Positions 12,448 through 23,741 of a stretch of DNA of 64,000 nt are shown here, piece by piece. Source of the stretch: Torreya grandis (taxonomy: Eukaryota; Streptophyta; Pinopsida; Cupressales; Taxaceae). The translations under genes and the position numbers were made by a program. The DNA lies in the NCBI GenBank assembly GCA_037957365.1, contig JARHVA010000639.1:1704001-1768000 (forward strand), in the 5' to 3' direction. Below the pieces are notes generated by a model. It was not told where the DNA came from and ran no database searches. It saw nothing but the letters and a program-made list of their open reading frames with translations. Each line of letters starts with the position of its first letter. Position 1 is the first letter of the stretch.

Positions 12448-13937
12448 TGTTTCACTACATCTTAAACTTATTTTACATTCAAAGAGAGAGAGAGAGAAAG
12501 AGAGAGAAATAGAAAAGAAAGAGAGTTAGGGATACATGATTAAAACCCAAAGAAGTGCACACCATTCCAAACTTTGTAGATTCCCCTCTTTAGCTATGGA
12601 GGAAGACACTTGTAGATAAGAAAACACTACATAAAATAGTTTTTAGTGGAGACATGTGCAGACTGCCAAGCTACGCTCTTATTTTGGTAAGCATGAAACT
12701 TTCTTGGGATGACAGCCTGCTATTTTAAAACAAAGTTTAAAATAAATGCAAGAGAGTAAAGAGAGAGAGATTTAGAGTTCTATTTACCATGTTGCACATC
12801 TGAGTGTAGTAGAAGATAATACAGTGCAGGATGATAAGTCAGGTCTATGTTTTGGGAAGGTTGTTAGGTGATTTTAAGGTTATTGGTTAAGAAACAGAGT
12901 AACTGATGTTGGTTAAAGGATCCTTGTTGGTTGGGTCATTGATGTTAGTCTAGGGTCACCAATATCAGTTGGGATAGTAGAATCAGAATGAGTTAGAGAA
13001 GGCTTTTCCAAGGGGTAGAATGGGAGTATGGCCAGGTTATGAGGTTAGGAAGAGTCATAAGGAGGTGGGTAAGACTCAAGTGAGTCTAGATAGAGGGTTG
13101 GTATGCTGGGGTAGAGAGAATTGGGTGGTGAGATTTAAAACTCTTCCACATAAGGAGTCAAGGTTTGTGAAACAATAAATAGTATAATATAAAGCAATTA
13201 TGAAATTACTATTTAAAGACTTACAAAACACTGGGATATACTTAGCTAGTGAAATGGGTGAATTGTGACTACTGAATAGATGACTCCAATGAGGCTTGGT
13301 CAACCAATGGGTGAATAGACAAGACAAGCATGTGTTTTTGGTTCTTAAGACTTCAAGCTCTGTATAGTGTATCAATTCTTAATCTAAATCAATTTGTGTA
13401 GAGTAACAATAAGCCTAGATGTCAAAAGTGAATGTAGGATGCTTTGAATACCAAAATCATGTGTGAATTATTAATTTTTGTGACCTAAATACCAACTTGG
13501 AATTTTTATTAAGTAACTAATGTTGGTGATCCCACTAACGTTAGCTGAGGGTTGACTGATGTTAGTGGCATGATAATAGGTAAAAAGGATATTTTTAGCC
13601 CATGTTTTATTCCTTCTCTTGCCAACTATGGTGTCCATTAGAAAATGATAAAAATGTGAGGTGATGAAGAACATAGTTAGTTAGGAATTTATGTCAGGGG
13701 TGAGAAAAATTCATAGGTATTTAGGATTAGGTGACTAAGTCTCAAGGTGACTCAGAGGGTAAGAATTAGTCTTAGGATAAGGTGGCCACGTGAGGTGGCA
13801 TAAGTGGGTTTTAATTAACTTAATTAAATATTTTAAGGTGAAAACATGGGTTAGGAAGGTTAATTATTAAAAGGGGATCAAGGGGGGTCTCAACATAGGG
13901 AGTTACACAATTGTGTGATGTAATTCTAGTGTCTACA
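12448..13937 (-). mobile_element. S1: solo LTR inserted in E2 RNase H
   Basis: It is bounded on both sides by the perfect 5-bp duplication CATTA (12443-12447 and 13938-13942). On the minus strand it starts TGTAGACACTAGAATTAC and ends GTAGTGAAACA, the TG...CA ends of an LTR. It is 1490 bp with no internal coding domains. The TGTAGACAC start matches E4's LTR, so it comes from a Tat-like family, but the body differs. A (GA)n tract lies near its left end. A recurring ACTGATGTTAGT-like motif is listed among the findings. The insertion breaks the RNase H frame of E2. Confidence 0.85.
12481..12511. repeat. (GA)n microsatellite in S1
   Basis: GAGAGAGAGAGAAAGAGAGA tract, slightly interrupted. It lies near the 3' end of the solo LTR when read on the minus strand. 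Confidence 0.85.
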
Positions 13938-14130
13938 CATTACATAATGGCTACTCTTTTTGAATTCTTCACAGAGCACCATGTATTATGATACTTGGTG
14001 AATAAAATAATACTAAGAGTGCATATATCAAAGTTGTTAATGATCTTTTAGGAATTCTAATTATGGATCAATGTAAAGCTAGGATATGAGAATGTGGGAC
14101 CAGATCATCTCAATCAACTTTATAATGGGG
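13938..14130 (+). pseudogene. E2 RNase H, second part
   Basis: After the CATTA copy the frame resumes with FEFFTEHHVL (13962), the (F/Y)xxDHxAL motif with Asp changed to Glu. YLVNK follows, then a GPDHLNQLY tail that ends the RNase H and leads into integrase. Joining over S1 gives the normal RHY-to-TDH spacing, which supports the insertion model. Confidence 0.75.
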
Positions 14131-15160
14131 AGGAACTAGAGGAAATATAAGATGAATCCCTTGATGTGCATTTATTTAGAATTGTTGCATTTCCTGATAA
14201 CATAGAGGGCATTGAGAAATTTTTAGAACAAGGAACTTTTATTGCATATTATACATAGAGGGATAAAAAATAGGTAGTTACCATAGCTATACCATATAGT
14301 CTTATAAATGTATTCTTATACAAGCTGGGAAAAGATGATGTATTGTATAGGGTAGATCTAAAGCACGAGTTGACAAAAATAATTCAATAAGCTCACCAAG
14401 GGATCCTAAGAGGTCACTTATTAGGAGAATCCACTACTAGGAAAATACTTTATAGTGGTCTATGGTGGTCTACACTTTTTTAGGATGCCCACAGAGTTTC
14501 TAAATGCTATAATATCTATCAAAGATGGGTAAGCCTAGTTAGTGAGATGAAATGCCTTAGGTACATATTCTTGTAAAACAACTTTTTGATAAATGGGGAA
14601 TTAATTTTTTCAAACCTATAGCTCCACCAAGTAAGTGCAGTCATGCTAAATACATTATCACTATGATTGACTATTACGTGAAATCGATGGAAGTTATTGC
14701 CACTCCAAGCTACAGTATGAATGATGTTGCCAAGTTTTTATATGAAAACATTATCACCATGTTCGGATTTCTAGTTAAACTGGTGAGTGATATAGGCATG
14801 AAATTTATCAATAATATTATTAATAATCTCACTAAATATTTTATGATATTGCACCACAAAAACACAACTTACAATCTATAGGCTACTGTACAGGTAGAAA
14901 CATCTAATAAATTTTTGGTCAAGATGTTAACAAAAATTTACAATGTTCAAATAGATGATTGGAAGGATCAAATTCTTAAAATTCTATGGGCTTATCACAC
15001 ACATAATAAGAGAGCTATAGGATTCATTCCCTTCCAATTGGTATATGGCCTTATATCAATAATGCCTATGGAATATATTTTACGTAGTCTGCACATTGTG
15101 ATGATCATTAGATTAGGAGATTAGGATTCATTAAGGGCATGGTTTGTGGGTTTCACTAAG
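14131..15160 (+). pseudogene. pol: E2 integrase
   Basis: Inserts element DNA into chromosomes. An N-terminal HHCC region is visible at about 14395-14520 (HQGILRGHL, then a Cys with the partner Cys changed to Tyr). The core follows. The first catalytic Asp codon is AAT (Asn) at 14603-14605, the second is GAT at 14789-14791 (VSDIG) and the Glu is GAA at 14897-14899. D2 to E has the canonical 35-residue spacing. The tail includes ILWAYHTHNK and PFQLVYGL. The Asp-to-Asn change and internal stops make it inactive. Confidence 0.85.
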
Positions 15161-15229
15161 ATGTAATAAAATATATTAAGAGCATACTAGATTCAAAAGA
15201 TCAATAAAGAAAGTTAAAAATCATGTCAT

Positions 15230-15465
15230 GATCACAATCTGCAATCTAAGCAATTTTTATTGGACTAAATAGTATTTATTTATAAGAGAAAATTCAATGC
15301 CTTCCCCAAAAATATTCACATAAGATGGAAAGGACCCTAAATCATTCATGAAGTATCACCAAAGGGTACCATAGTGCTAAAATATTTTTAGGGAACCATA
15401 TTACCAAGGTGAATCAATGGCTATAGGCTTTATCCATATCATCTTTAATCTCTATCGTTCTACTA
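15230..15465 (+). pseudogene. E2 integrase C-terminal region
   Basis: The frame reads KRKFNAFPKNIHIRWKGP followed by a VSPKGTIVL strand and ING(Y)RLYPYH. This is the SH3-like tail common to Athila/Tat integrases (FPGK..RWxGP ... VNGxRLKxY). It ends just before a stop, after which non-pol sequence begins. Confidence 0.7.
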
Positions 15466-15469
15466 AAAA

Positions 15470-16089
15470 TTAAGTAGGTGTTAGTAAAACCATGTAGTTA
15501 GGATTTACTTTAATGTTATTTGTTTTATATTTTATTTTCTTATATTATAGTTTTTATTTTGTGTTCTCATTACTATGCAACACATCGTAACCACCAGAAC
15601 CAGTTATCATCATAGGATGTGACCACCTTATTGAGATATCTCATTAAGGATAGTTGGTCACAACTACACCAAGCATTGTAATTAAGTATAGTAAGACATA
15701 GATGATATAGGTATGGTTAATGAAATTCTAATGGTCAATTTAGGCCATTAATGACATATCATCTCAAAATATTACATTAGTTTCAAAGTAGATTCGATAA
15801 TAAAATGATAAGTGGATGTATAACACAAATTGATTAACTAAAAGGATAACTACTCACCAATAATAATTTATTAGAACTAAATCAAAGATTATAGACACCA
15901 AACATCCCTATCAAGGTGATTTTCAACATCTATTAGTAATTAAAAAGGGGACATTCATGTGCATGAAGTCAATGTATTCAAAGGAGGTGGTGACATGAAA
16001 GTAGGTGCCAAATAGTTATAAAAGAGAAGGATATGGACAACAACCAAACATTACAAAATTTAAATAAAAAGAGTCTTCTAAGATCAGCC
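15470..16089. other. E2 spacer between IN and 3' ORF
   Basis: About 600 bp of AT-rich sequence with stops in all frames and no recognisable motif. It separates pol from the 3' coding region. Confidence 0.4.
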
Positions 16090-19000
16090 TCTCAACAATC
16101 TCTTTATGAATAGATTTCAAACGAGGGTGCAATTTCTCATATTAATCATCTAGCTCATATTATTCATCAAGCCATGGATAGAGGTCAGCTATTAATTCCA
16201 CTATCCAAAGCCCAAAAAAAGGAATGGGAATTAGGCTATGGCTCTAACAGACTAAATATAATGATCTATAACCATTTAATTTCATCAATGTGGTAGAAGT
16301 TATTTTTTTTGCTCAAGAGGCCTAAGGAGAAGCACAACTAGGAACCCTAACACTACAACATCCACGATGAGGCTCTAACACCAAATGGTTACTCAAGCTA
16401 CCTAGATTTGGGTTATGATATGTAGTTATGATGGCATTGTTGAGTCGATACAATTAGGGAGATATCTATTTAGCTCAAGATATTAATATCTAAATTAATG
16501 CACACTCAATGTCATAAGAAAGAGCCTACACAATCATGACAAATCTCTAATGCCATATAAGTCTATAATGCCACCACTTCACTCAGATATCAGAGAAAAA
16601 TACACCACTAAGTTAGGACTTAGAACTATTATTGATTCAATTGAGGATGATACACTATGCATCATGGTGTAATGTATTACTAAGAGATTTTGGCAAACCA
16701 TAAAGAAAGCAAAACAAACAACAAGAGACATCATTGACATTACCTACAAAATGATGAAGATGCATGAGGATTTCAACTGTGGTAGCTAAGCTTACCACAA
16801 ATAGAGAAAAGATACTTGAAAGAACCATGAAGACCTTTAAATACCAATTTTTAGTTTTTGGTTGTCTTTCACATAGTGTAAGTCGCCACTAGGGCCATTA
16901 AATATAACTTTTGATTTTTGGCCTTCTAATGTCATCATAAGTCTTCCATGGACAAAAATGAACCATTATTATGAATAATTGGGGAAGTTAAATATATGGT
17001 AGATGTAAGCCCTATCGATAATTCAATCACACCCTAGGATTCCTCTATATGTAATTTAGTACTTGGGTCAATATTATTCAATTATCATATTGCACAATGG
17101 TATTCAAATTAAGGTTCAAAAGTTGGCTACCCCAACTATCACTCTAATGTCATTTTTCATTTATATGGTCAAAGTAAAGGCTAAATTATACCATAAAAAA
17201 TCCCTAGCTAAAATTTCCATACCTATATTGTAAGTCATCACTCTATAGGGATAATAATAACAATTAAAGTAGGTACCATCAAAAATATATCACACAGTCA
17301 CAAGCCCAATCAATACAACTGGCATAGATGCAAGCTATATCACAATAAGAGAAAGGAAAGAGGAAAAAACCTATGCATAGAGTCTCACCACCTATACCAA
17401 ATAAAATAACCTAATAAATGAATTCATGGCTTGAGTATCCCATGGTTCTATGAATAACTACTAAGTGTGAACTACCTACAATGGGGTCAAAGAATGGGAA
17501 GTGCTCCAGTCAATGTTGGAAGACATTAGAACCAAGGTGTATGATGTAGAGGAAGAAAAGGAGTTTTTATTATGAAAATAAGTGTGCAATTGCCAAGTTA
17601 AAATCAATTAATACAATACCTTTAGATTGATATCACTCAACCACTTCCTTCTATCCTTATTTTAGGATAGGAAGCATCTCGATGAAAGTTAGAGGATGAA
17701 ATATTTTCAACAGAACCAACTATGGGATCATCTATTGCATATGTAGTGGATTTATCTATAGAAGACATCCCTACTCAACCTTTGTTTAGGTGATCACACA
17801 CACACACACACACATCTAGATTTAAATCCATCACAAATAGTATGATAAAGTATGGTCTTTATTGGTGTACCTATAGAATAAATTAGTGTGCAATAGGCTC
17901 AGTCAGCTCAACCAAAACCTTAACCCCAAGGTGAGAAGAAATAAAATCAAACACTTAAGCCTCTAGTGAAATCTAGGAGAAATAATTTGGTACAAAAATA
18001 TTAGTTGGGTGAAGTGAAATCACCTGAGTAGATTGAATCTAACAATGACATTGAAGGAGAAATTAACCCATGGATATAGTCATTCCTGGGGAATTTGAGG
18101 AACAACAAACTACATAGGGCTCACTTGAGATTGAATAAAGCTAAGAAGAATAAAGGATTGAGAAAACACAAGAACAAGTAGCAGTCTAATAAATATCACA
18201 ATATGAATCTACACAAAGTCCATAATAGAAGCAAGAAGACATAGTCATGAAATAACAAAAGAAATTTGAGGAAGCAGAGGCTACATATACGTCAACCAAA
18301 GAAGTGGAATCTATTATATAAAAAGCTAAGGAAGTAAAGGTTATGTAAAATCAAGCCATAGAATATGAAGCTATAAATAAGAAAAACAAGGAAGATAAAG
18401 TTGTATGTAAGTAGGATGAAGAAGCAGAGGAAAAGAAGAAACAGCAAGAGGAATTGCAAAGGTGCAAGTTACACACTAGAAATAGAAGGAACAAGCAGCC
18501 AAAGCTAAGGCTGAGGTAGAGACTAAATCCAAACCCCAAGCTAATGATCAAGATAAGGCTGAAGAGGAATCTAAAGCACAAGCTAAAGCTAAGATCAAGG
18601 CCAAGGTGGAAGTAGCAGCCTAGGATAAGAAACTCAAGGATATACAAGAACAAGTAAAGGTAGCATCCACCACTCATTCTAAGGGCACTAAATAAATAAT
18701 GTAGATCTCTAGTTAATGGCTATGGAATATCCATACTACATCAAATTGGAGGACTACTTTCTTGATTCCACTTGCTCAATTTATACCTACTCCTATGACA
18801 TCCATGACTACATCCTTAGCACTTACCACCACTATGATGGAAACATCATTAGATGTAACCTAGTTTTTCTCTCTAAATAGATTGAAGGAGTAGTTTCCTT
18901 CTAGGAATCTAATACACAAAAGACCTAAAATTTAGAGTAATAAATCTTGAAGATATAGGATGAAAAAGTTGACACATAAGAGAGGATGGAAAATGCAAGA

Positions 19001-19880
19001 TAATTGATCAATAACACCTATCCCACCTTAGTTATACAAGTACTAGGTGATCAGGTTATGTCAAAAGATAAATAATTCATGATGTTATTGATAGAAATTA
19101 TAAATAAATGGGGAGTTCCATATAAATTTTTGACATTGTGAACATAAGGACAAGCTCTCAAGTTATAAAAAAAGGTCATATATCAACTCATGGATGAGTA
19201 CGAGTAGGTCCTAGACACCATTACAACACAGGCTAAGAAGATAGCCTAGGATATGCTACACTGGAGACAAAAATTGAATCAATCCTTGGCCACTTCAAAG
19301 ACTAAATTTTGCACTGCTAACAAAGATAAATCCATGCTAGAGGATCAAATTTAAATTTTAGAGAAAATTAGTAGTGCACTCAAACAATTGCTAGATTTTA
19401 GGGATGTTGTCATACATAAATTGCAAGTATGGCATCATGAAATAATGCACAACACTTTTATAGTTATTTAAGCCTAGAGGATAGCAGATAGATTAGATGA
19501 TCTCATCTTGGAATTTTAGTAGAAATAATATAATGCCAAGTCATTACTTATAATCAAATAAGATGAAGATATACAAAACATGATGATGATCTATGTACCA
19601 TTGTGTATTCTACTTGTAATGGTATGAAAAGTACTCATCAATTGGAAAATGCTCAAGCAAGGTCTGGCTCAAGTTAATCTGGCCATTACATAAATAATAG
19701 ATGATCCCCAATTCATTCTTCCATAATAAATTTGACAAATCATACAAGAGAGGGAGATAAACACAAAGGCACAACCTTCGTAGATACCTTTGATAGTGTA
19801 TACATCAAGAGCCACTAGGCTATCAACTACTCAGCAATAACAACCTCCATAGTCCCCAAGTAAAACAACCTCTCAACCAT
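16090..19880 (+). pseudogene. E2 long 3' ORF of unknown function, with coiled coil
   Basis: About 3.8 kb of sense-strand sequence keeps protein-like composition after pol. Between 18230 and 18690 it is rich in Lys, Glu, Ala and Gln (for example KKNKEDKVVCKQDEEAEEKK and, one frame over, AKAKAEVETKSK), typical of a long charged coiled coil. Upstream segments look globular (16100-16850), downstream ones mixed. I recognise no family. Athila/Tat relatives often have an extra ORF here, some described as envelope-like, but I see no signal peptide or membrane helix. Frameshifts and TAG/TAA stops break it. The long minus-strand frame at 18351-18677 is its shadow. Confidence 0.5.
17795..17814. repeat. 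(CA)n microsatellite
   Basis: An uninterrupted CA run of about ten units inside the E2 3' coding region. Its length is not a multiple of three codons of the presumed ORF. Confidence 0.9.
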
Positions 19881-19964
19881 AGTATTAAGGTTTTCACACT
19901 TCCTTTTTTTGAATTTTAGTAGATTAATTTTTTTGAAAGATAGTCTAAATATTAGGAGTGGGGC

Positions 19965-20115
19965 TAGAATGGTTGAAAACCCGTAAAGGATAACCACCTA
20001 GTTATGCTAGTCTATTGAAAACTCAGAAGGGAGGTAGGCTAGTATGTTACTTAGTTAAAAACCTAAAAGGGTGGCTAAGTAGTGCAAAAAGGGTGAAAAC
20101 CAATAAACAAAACCT
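19965..20115 (+). repeat. Short GAAAACC/AGGGTGG repeats before E2 PPT
   Basis: Four imperfect copies of a TTGAAAACC(C)GTAAAGG-like phrase alternate with a 'GCTAGT' spacer: GGTTGAAAACCCGTAAAGG, ATTGAAAACTCAGAAGGGA, GTTAAAAACCTAAAAGGGTGG (cut short) and GGGTGAAAACC. They lie in the 3' untranslated part of E2 about 100 bp upstream of the 3' LTR. Confidence 0.6.
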
Positions 20116-20205
20116 AGAGTGATAACTACAACTTCTATTTATGACTTATCTTTCTATCTTAGTTCATATCACCTTTCAACTTTGTCTTGGGATGAGATAA
20201 ATATT

Positions 20206-20219
20206 TAAGTCTGAGAAAG
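20206..20219 (+). other. E2 polypurine tract, degraded
   Basis: AAGTCTGAGAAAG directly precedes the TGTTAG start of the 3' LTR. It looks like a worn version of the purine tract that primes plus-strand synthesis in plant gypsy elements. Confidence 0.5.
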
Positions 20220-20749
20220 TGTTAGATGAAGAATGGAACTTGTTAAATTAAAAAATTATATAGGATAAATTCATGTGTGAAGTGTGTGATTTTGTCTTTG
20301 ATATAATGTTTGTACATATTGAGCCCTGTAAGCCTAATCAGGTATTTAAAGTATGTAAAGAGTTTTTCCTTTTGTATCTCGAAAGGCTAGAATTTGAAGA
20401 GACAAAAAGATTGTAAAAGGCTATAAATAACATTTTAATGTGATATAATTTGGTTTGATGTGTTCATAGAGATTAATACAATTGTCCTTTTATAGTTTTC
20501 CTTTTATTATTTTATGTATGGGTTATGTGTAGTGAGTAATCTATTTTTCTTTATTATGTTATCTAATACAATAATAGTTATGGTTCAAGTTATTTTTATA
20601 TTTCCTTTGTCTTGCTCTTCAATCTATCCTAGAATTACATCGATGGTTTGTACTTATGTCATATCTTTGGTATTTTTTTTACCCTTCAATGCATAAATTA
20701 TCTTTATAATTAGCATGTTCTAGTGTAAATATAAGAAGCTCTACTAACA
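20220..20749 (+). repeat. E2 3' LTR
   Basis: Partner of 5770-6298. It begins TGTTAGATGAAGAATGGA and ends CTCTACTAACA. TATAAATA at 20422-20429 is the TATA-box position. The next five bases, CTTGG, are the right target duplication. Confidence 0.85.
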
Positions 20750-20754
20750 CTTGG

Positions 20755-22090
20755 TAAACCAAACATAACTAGTGGGAAAAGTGCTAACCTAAATATAATT
20801 AAATAACCTACCTCATTGCCCAATGTATCAGGTGCTTCTATTACTGTGGGAGGTACAGGAGGTGGAACTAGTGGTGGTTTAGCTTGAGGAAATGGAAGAG
20901 GTGTATGATGGTGGTATAGCTCCCCCATAATGTGTACAAAGGATAGGAAGTGATTCTCAACAAACACCATTATAAGTTATTCATTCACCCACTATGCACT
21001 ATGAGATGACCCTCCACTATATAGAGTATTAAGGTGTAGAGAATGTCATAAAACATGTTCACAAGTGTGAACTTATTTGGCAAGTGCATGGCATCACCTC
21101 TTATTAACTTAAGACAAACCATTTTATACCACCCTTATAGAACACATGCACAATTGGTATTGTAATTACAATCCACAAAAAGATATGGTGGATTATGACC
21201 AGTTGAAGGCAATATTCTTCTAAAAAATTGATATCCCATAGTTTAAACAATGGAGCATAGTTTTCCTAAAGGATATCAAGAAAGAACTCACTAAGAGCAT
21301 GCATGAGTATGATGTATGTTTCAAAATGATTCTATGTAAAATATATTTTGAGATAAACATTGTGCAACACATCTAGTGGTTTTTAGGAGGTTTATTTCTC
21401 TCCTTAAGATGTATCTTGTCATAGAAAACTTTCACCAACCTGCATGAAGCCTTGGAAGCTTCCTTTCAAACCAAAGTTGTTAGAAGTATTAACACAAGGA
21501 TTAGTCCCTTCATGGATGCTCATATCACTACTATGGCACCTCAGCTATAAAATCTCATTGCACATAATTTTTATGACACCCACATTGGTTTATGGTGTGT
21601 AGAATATGAGTTTGAAGGCCACAATCAAAATAACTGCCCTTGCAAGAGTATTTGAGTAGTTCTAAAGCAACCCTGTGAAATTTTATAGGAAGAACATGAT
21701 GTAATGGATTTCCCTTTGTTACAATGTGCCACTCAATCAAATGTATCAACTTATTATAATATATGCAATGCATACACTCATAATACCAATGATTGTCATC
21801 TCATTAGTGAAATTCATGAGGTGCATGTGTATGGTATGCATCAAAAATATGTTGCTAATAACCAAGATAATGGAAGAGGATATCATGGTTTTGGTTGAGG
21901 TCAAGGATGTGAAGGTGGATGTTTCCTACTAGGAACCTATTATAAGGGTGGTTCCCTATAGCACTACCAAAATGATTTCCTAGTATATCCTACATGTACC
22001 TTTTATAAAAATAAGCACCATCTGGAGGAGTGCCCTAACCTATATGCTAATATTACAAAGGAAAGAAATTAAAATGGTGCTAGCATAATA
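20755..22090 (+). pseudogene. gag: E1 gag, main part with three zinc knuckles
   Basis: It continues the frame from 5769 after removal of E2. A Gly-rich stretch (VGGTGGGTSGGLA) at about 20848-20890 precedes a capsid region with LKDIKKELTKSMHEYDVCF (about 21268), closely matching E2 gag. Three zinc-knuckle units follow at 21596-21637, 21755-21796 and 21986-22033. Several Cys codons are TAT (Tyr) instead of TGT, a G-to-A change. Between the second and third is a Gly/Gln-rich linker. The protein would form the capsid and bind element RNA. Confidence 0.65.
21596..22033 (+). other. Three consecutive CCHC-type units in E1 gag
   Basis: Unit 1 is CVEYEFEGHNQNNC (second Cys now Tyr). Unit 2 is YNICNAYTHNTNDC (first Cys now Tyr). 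Unit 3 is YPTC followed by a longer loop to HHLEEC. The first two fit C-x2-C-x4-H-x4-C with one substitution each; the third has extra spacing. Most plant gypsy gags have one knuckle or two. Confidence 0.6.
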
Positions 22091-22499
22091 TGTATTGATA
22101 ATACATAATGAAGACCACACCCTACTACTTTGATAGGTCTCAAAGTTAATATTATAACATGGAGTGGTGGTTAGTCCCATTCTATGTCCAACCTACCCAT
22201 TGATAAAGCTCAATCAGAGGAGACTCAGACTACTCATTATCTAGATGCTCAAATATGAATCTGGTAAGAGAACTATAAGGAGAGATCTAATTCCTCAAAG
22301 ATTAGGATGTTGCTACATGTGCCAATATGCATAAAGTTACAAACCTTCATTACACAATATGTAATGAATTTCATGAGCTATGCAAGTGACTCCTAAATGA
22401 GTACATTATACCCTTATTGTACAATTGGCTAAGGCATCATACACCTAGTCCTATTAAAGATCACTAGTTAAACCATGCATGGTAGTAAGAAAATCACAT

Positions 22500-22840
22500 C
22501 CAACCTAGCTTGAAGGGAGATACGGAGATATTAGTTAACATTATTATAGATAAATGGGTTATCCAAGATATATTAGTTGATACTAGCACTAAAGTGAATA
22601 TCCTTACCAAAGATGCAAGGAATAAAATGCCCAACCCAAATTTGCAACCTTTACCCCATGTGTTATTTAAGGCCAACGAGACTTGTGATTTTTACATTGG
22701 CATAATTAAAGATGCAATCATGGATATCCTCAGTGTCACTTTCAAATTCAAATTTGAATCACAGAGTTGGCCAAAGACGATGAATTTCAAGCTCTGTTGG
22801 ATTTCTAATGGTGTTACACAAAGAATATTTATTTGAGATT
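22500..22840 (+). pseudogene. E1 aspartic protease
   Basis: An open frame from 22510 reads VIQDILVDTSTKVNILT, where the Asp at 22579-22581 is catalytic. The motif is D-T-S instead of D-T/S-G (a Gly-to-Ser change). LQPLPHVLFKAN and FYIGIIKDAIMDI follow, the flap and second-half strands of Athila/Tat-type retropepsins. The frame closes with a TGA at 22834. It would cleave the gag-pol polyprotein. The sequence around the active site is among the best kept of E1. Confidence 0.7.
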
Positions 22841-23640
22841 TAGGAAGTGATACATCAACTTTGAGAATGATGAGTAGAACATTGTCATCCCCTTGGACCA
22901 CGTTCATGGACCTATATATATTGAGTTTGTCAATGCTAATGAGGACATCAACCACATATACAATATCACATCTTGGGGTATTGAATTCCTTGACCCCACT
23001 CTAGATGGAATTTTTCATTCGATGGACATGCAATCTATGTCTGACACCACTAGTAATGCCTACAACTGTTGGGCTTAAGGTGACTATGATATTACTAGAA
23101 GGATTTGTGGCACTATTGGTATTCAAGATGATACTCTGTGGAAGTATGATGAATGCCATATATTTATTCATCTCCTTCATGAACAAGTTATGGTTGTACC
23201 ATCAATAAGGTTAGATGAAACTTGATAATTCTATGATCATATGGAATTCCATGATTTTGTATAGTAGTCAAAAGCCTTTAATGACTCAGACATTGATTAG
23301 GTACAATCAATTATTCATAGTTTTGATAGCACAACTACTCAATGATGGAGAAATTATCATTCAAAATTACATACTTGGGACCAAGTTTATTCTACTTTAC
23401 ATTATCACTTTCACCATGATAACCATATTCATGTAACTATCAGTTATAGTGGCATCAAAGCTCTTGAACCTCACCTTGAAACCTATGAGATTATGTTGAT
23501 GGTGGATGAAACATTTTTACTTGAGTAACTCTAGGTTCACACTTTGTATGCCACTTTACACACTTGGGTTAGAGTGTGGTATGTCCACAAAGAGTGCCAT
23601 TTATACATGATCATGGTGTTTATTTAAGGGTAAAATGACT
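22841..23640 (+). pseudogene. E1 post-PR region with gag-like segment
   Basis: The frame stays protein-like through a series of Gln-to-stop changes: HGPIYIEFVNANEDINHI at 22905, then a Trp-containing segment WRNYHSKLHTWDQVYSTLHY near 23345. The latter resembles the W-x(n)-L-x-W capsid pattern and parallels the post-PR domain of E2. Small plus and minus ORFs here are fragments or shadows. The function is unknown; E3 ends it at about 23742. Confidence 0.4.
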
Positions 23641-23741
23641 ATGAAATTATCTTATTCATACACATAGATGTATTTACATATCACATTACAAGCCATTCAT
23701 TAGGTTATAGTAGGTAACCTAGCCCCAATTGAAGATTAGAT
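23641..23741. other. E1/E3 junction zone
   Basis: About 100 bp that I cannot assign securely to E1 coding sequence or to the E3 LTR. Alignment to the other two LTR copies is clear only from 23742 onward. The five bases before 23742 (TAGAT) match those after 56250 (AATAT) at three positions, which is not enough to prove a target duplication. Confidence 0.4.

Larger units (their letters stand above)
5770..20749 (+). mobile_element. E2: complete nested gypsy element with long 3' ORF
   Basis: Two 530-bp LTRs (5770-6298 and 20220-20749) begin TGTTAGA and end TAACA. The five bases outside are CCTGG on the left and CTTGG on the right, a target duplication with one C/T difference. Inside, in order, are an initiator-Met-type PBS, gag with zinc knuckles, PR, a gag-like second domain, RT, RNase H, IN and a long 3' coding region. 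It is about 15 kb including the 1.49-kb solo LTR S1. A hand alignment of about 155 bp of the LTRs gives about 24 differences, so it is old. The gag and RT resemble E1 more than E4. Confidence 0.85.

Noticed and set aside
18351..18677. Minus-strand ORF with Leu/Phe/Ser-rich, membrane-like sequence
   Set aside because: It is the shadow of the Lys/Glu/Ala coiled coil on the plus strand.
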